The notes below the pieces were generated by a model that saw only the letters and a program-made list of their open reading frames with translations, had not been told where the DNA came from and searched no databases. From Enterobacteriaceae bacterium (lineage in GTDB: Bacteria; Pseudomonadota; Gammaproteobacteria; Enterobacterales; Enterobacteriaceae), in the NCBI GenBank assembly GCA_031253755.1, contig JAIRVT010000060.1, positions 21,853 to 85,852 of the forward strand: a stretch of DNA of 64,000 nucleotides, in the 5' to 3' direction. The translations under genes were made by a program, and so were the position numbers. Of the stretch, positions 61,989 through 64,000 are shown piece after piece (within the stretch, counting starts at the first letter, position 1; every line of letters starts with the position of its first letter).

Positions 61989-62777
61989 TTATTCAATAAA
62001 ATAACTTTGCAGTTTTTCACGCGCAGCCATATCCAGCCCGATGTCTTTTTCCAGCCAAATATCGATACTGCCATAATGCTGGTTGATACTGTTTAGTGCT
62101 GTCATTAAAAATTCTTCTCTGACCGAATAGATATAGGTCATTTTCTCAATAACGCGGTCACTCATGCCTTTCGCATATTTCTCCAATAAATATCCCCGGA
62201 ATGGTGCCAGAGTCACATTCGTCACCAAATAATCTTCCAGTACTGTCTCCAGATCCGCCCCCAGTGCGAACAACACTAACGCTGAACCTACGCCTGTCCG
62301 GTCTTTACCCACTGCGCAATGTTGCACAATTCCACCTTTCTCAGGCTGCAATAAGAGATTAGCTAATGTTTTATACGCAGGATTATTAATTGGCAGCAAG
62401 CGGTATAAACGCAGCATAAAATTTTCAGCATCGAACTGTTCCAATTGCTCATGGCTCAGTTTCTCCAGATTAGCATCAACTTCTTTGGAAAGAGGATTAG
62501 CCGGAGCATGGTGATAACTCGCGCCATGCCATATTTGATCCGGGCGCACTTCAATTTCACTGCTATCACGATAGTCGATGATCTGGAAAAGATTTTGATC
62601 CGCCAGAAAAATCTGATCGCTGTCAGTCAGCATGTCCAGCGAGCCTGAGCGAAACAGTAAGCCGGGTTTGATTCGGAAACCATTGCTCAGTACCTTGTTG
62701 CCCAGATCACGAAAGTTGATACCGCCATGTAAAGGAAGTAATGAAGGATGAGATAAAGATGTTGTTGATGTGGTCAT
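61989..62777 (-). CDS. tyrosine-phosphatase-superfamily protein (MptpB/LipA-like)
   Basis: Protein of the Y_phosphatase3 type, 262 residues. The active-site loop is HCAVGKDRTG with C154 and R160 (HCx5R). The Lys-Asp inside the loop (GKDR) is the signature of the MptpB/LipA subgroup, whose members act on phosphotyrosine and also on phosphoinositides in vitro. The N-terminal segment GGINFRDLGNKVLSNGFRIK with LLFRSGSL is also typical of that group. No signal peptide or membrane helix is seen, so it is probably cytoplasmic unless secreted by another route. It is upstream of and probably co-transcribed with the DedA gene. Physiological substrate unknown. Confidence 0.85.
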   Translation of the reverse strand: MTTSTTSLSHPSLLPLHGGINFRDLGNKVLSNGFRIKPGLLFRSGSLDMLTDSDQIFLADQNLFQIIDYRDSSEIEVRPDQIWHGASYHHAPANPLSKEVDANLEKLSHEQLEQFDAENFMLRLYRLLPINNPAYKTLANLLLQPEKGGIVQHCAVGKDRTGVGSALVLFALGADLETVLEDYLVTNVTLAPFRGYLLEKYAKGMSDRVIEKMTYIYSVREEFLMTALNSINQHYGSIDIWLEKDIGLDMAAREKLQSYFIE

Positions 62778-62897
62778 AGTTACTCTTTTCTTATTGAAGT
62801 TATGCGCCAGTATTATTAACGCAAAATGGTATGACCTTATCAGATTTTAAAACGAATAAAAGGAAGTAAAGAAAATAGAAAATAGAAAGCTCAGATG

Positions 62898-62923
62898 TTC
62901 GGGTCAAAACTGGTTGACCCGAA
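62898..62923 (-). terminator. hairpin after udp
   Basis: Perfect 10-bp stem TTCGGGTCAA (62898-62907) with TTGACCCGAA (62914-62923) and a 6-nt loop, 10 bp after the udp stop. No T run follows on the minus strand (ACATCTGAGC), so termination efficiency is uncertain. Confidence 0.6.
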
Positions 62924-62932
62924 TTCATATGA

Positions 62933-63688
62933 TTAAAGCAGGCGGCGGGCGGCCTCGACAACAATCCCCAATGCATTGCTTTCTGTTTGTTTCATCAATT
63001 CAACATCCGGGATTTCCTGTTGAGTGCGGTTAACAATCACGCCCGCCACCATCCCCGCGCGCAGCCCCTGACTTGTACACATGGTCAACAACGTCGCGGA
63101 TTCCATTTCAAAATTCATCACACCCATTTCCTGCCACTCTTGCATTGAGCCTTGGAAACGGCGGGTAACACGACCAGAATAGGTATCGTAACGTTCCTGT
63201 CCCGGATAGAACGTATCGGAAGAAGCGGTGACACCGACATGAGTTGTCGAGCCTGATTCTTTTGCTGCCGCATACAGTGCGTTAGTACACTCAAAATCCG
63301 CCACTGCCGGGAATTCCATTGGGGCAAAATGCAGGCTTGCACCATCTAAACGTACCGCCGCGGTTGTCACCAACACATCACCGACATTGATATGTGGCTG
63401 GATAGCGCCGGTTGTACCAATGCGTAAGAAAGTGCGCACACCTAACTGAGCCAGCTCTTCTACAGCAATCGATGTTGACGGGCCACCAATGCCGGTAGAA
63501 CAAACAATAATTGCCTTTCCATCGATTTCTGCACGCCATGTTGTAAATTCACGGTGAGAAGCCAGATGAACAGGGTTATCCATCAATCTTGCAATTTTCT
63601 CAACACGGTTAGGATCGCCCGGAACAATTGCCAGCATTGCTCCCTGTAAGTCATTTTTAGTAATACCTAAATGGAATACATCAGACAT
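62933..63688 (-). CDS. udp: uridine phosphorylase
   Basis: Cleaves uridine with phosphate to uracil and ribose 1-phosphate. 251 residues (253 in E. coli). Starts [20 protein letters not shown]; contains the phosphate-site [13 protein letters not shown] and [16 protein letters not shown], and the NP-phosphorylase segment [18 protein letters not shown] precedes the ATG. Two CRP sites 53 bp apart upstream point to CRP/CytR control, as for E. coli udp. In E. coli udp lies next to rmuC; here two genes intervene. Confidence 0.97.
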   Translation of the reverse strand: MSDVFHLGITKNDLQGAMLAIVPGDPNRVEKIARLMDNPVHLASHREFTTWRAEIDGKAIIVCSTGIGGPSTSIAVEELAQLGVRTFLRIGTTGAIQPHINVGDVLVTTAAVRLDGASLHFAPMEFPAVADFECTNALYAAAKESGSTTHVGVTASSDTFYPGQERYDTYSGRVTRRFQGSMQEWQEMGVMNFEMESATLLTMCTSQGLRAGMVAGVIVNRTQQEIPDVELMKQTESNALGIVVEAARRLL

Positions 63689-63762
63689 GTCAGCTCCTCA
63701 ATGGAAATAATTCGAAATCAAAATATAGCGACTTAAATCTAGTGAATACTCTACGGCTTTTT

Positions 63763-63778
63763 AGTGATTAATGTCACT
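63763..63778. promoter_or_regulatory. CRP site 1 of the udp promoter
   Basis: AGTGA-TTAATG-TCACT is a perfectly symmetric CRP-type site (consensus TGTGA-N6-TCACA, one mismatch per half). Its centre lies about 41 bp upstream of a start point predicted from the -10-like TAGATT (63741-63736, minus strand). Confidence 0.8.
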
Positions 63779-63815
63779 TTTGGAATCACTTAAAAAAGAA
63801 ATGTATACACAACAT

Positions 63816-63831
63816 TGTGAAATTAATCACA
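63816..63831. promoter_or_regulatory. CRP site 2 of the udp promoter
   Basis: TGTGA-AATTAA-TCACA matches the CRP consensus at all ten half-site positions. Its centre is exactly 53 bp upstream of site 1, the CRP-CRP spacing of CytR-regulated promoters such as E. coli deoP2 and udp; CytR would bind between the two. Confidence 0.88.
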
Positions 63832-63865
63832 AACTACGCATGAATAAATCACCTGATTGGATCAC

Positions 63866-64000
63866 TTACATGATGAAATTAAGCAATAATATTTCACATA
63901 ATCCAATTCCCCATGCGATGGTTGTCGGAATTGACCAGACAATCACTTGCTTTCTCACATCATTAACTCCCATCATCCGGTTGACGACCCAGAAAAAACA
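63866..64000 (-). CDS. C-terminal fragment of an unidentified membrane protein
   Basis: A frame open from the window edge to a TAA at 63866 gives 44 residues (CFFWVVNRMMGVNDVRKQVI... to NFIM). The last 26 residues are strongly hydrophobic, as for a final membrane helix. I do not recognise the family and the N-terminus is outside the window. A plus-strand frame from an ATG at about 63871 is less convincing, lacking a ribosome-binding site. Confidence 0.4.
   Translation of the reverse strand, partial: CFFWVVNRMMGVNDVRKQVIVWSIPTTIAWGIGLCEILLLNFIM

Overview
The window reads as conserved chromosomal backbone of an AT-rich member of the Enterobacterales. Gene order from adk to dxs follows the E. 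coli adk-htpG-recR-ybaB-dnaX-apt-priC-ybaM-mscK-acrRAB-tomB-hha segment and then the ffs-amtB-glnK-mdlBA-decR-queC-fadM-ybaV-ppiD-hupB-lon-clpXP-tig-bolA-yajG-ampG-cyoABCDE-yajR-yajQ-panE-thiI-xseB-ispA-dxs segment, with a few losses (no ybaN, tesB, ybaY, cof or yajL at their E. coli positions). Protein sequences, low GC and a family of palindromic intergenic repeats point to the Morganellaceae, most likely Xenorhabdus or Photorhabdus; that placement is inference from recall, not from a database search.

Layout. 1-16 kb: adk (cut by the window edge), the chaperone htpG with a sigma-32 promoter, the recR-ybaB-dnaX recombination/replication operon with a conserved programmed frameshift in dnaX, apt, priC, the small gene ybaM, and the envelope-stress block mscK-acrR / acrAB with an AcrR operator between the divergent units. 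16-24 kb: tomB-hha, the 4.5S RNA gene ffs, a gene-poor stretch carrying a nested palindromic repeat, the nitrogen pair glnK-amtB behind a sigma-54 promoter with an NtrC-like site, and the mdlAB exporter. 24-39 kb: the cysteine-responsive decR/cdsH pair, queC, fadM, ybaV, ppiD, hupB and the proteostasis group lon-clpX-clpP-tig (sigma-32 promoters at lon and clpP), then bolA, yajG and ampG. 39-54 kb: a Tsx/OmpK-like porin inserted before the cytochrome bo3 operon cyoABCDE, then yajR, yajQ, panE, thiI and the isoprenoid operon xseB-ispA-dxs.

At about 53.8 kb the E. coli-like order ends and a second backbone block, remote in E. coli, begins on the minus strand: udp, a tyrosine/lipid-phosphatase-like gene, a DedA-family gene, rmuC, ubiE-ubiJ-ubiB, tatABC and hemB. 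tatD is absent from its usual place, and hemB is of the metal-site variant lacking the zinc cysteines. udp carries two CRP sites 53 bp apart, the spacing typical of CytR-regulated promoters. Part of an unidentified membrane protein lies at the right edge.

No CRISPR array, prophage, transposase, toxin cluster or biosynthetic cluster is visible. The most interesting items are the dispersed palindromic repeats (one sits in the lon leader, one splits ubiB from tatA), the DedA plus phosphatase insertion, the dxs/hemB junction, and several regulatory sites readable directly from the sequence. I did not find convincing evidence of an undescribed system.
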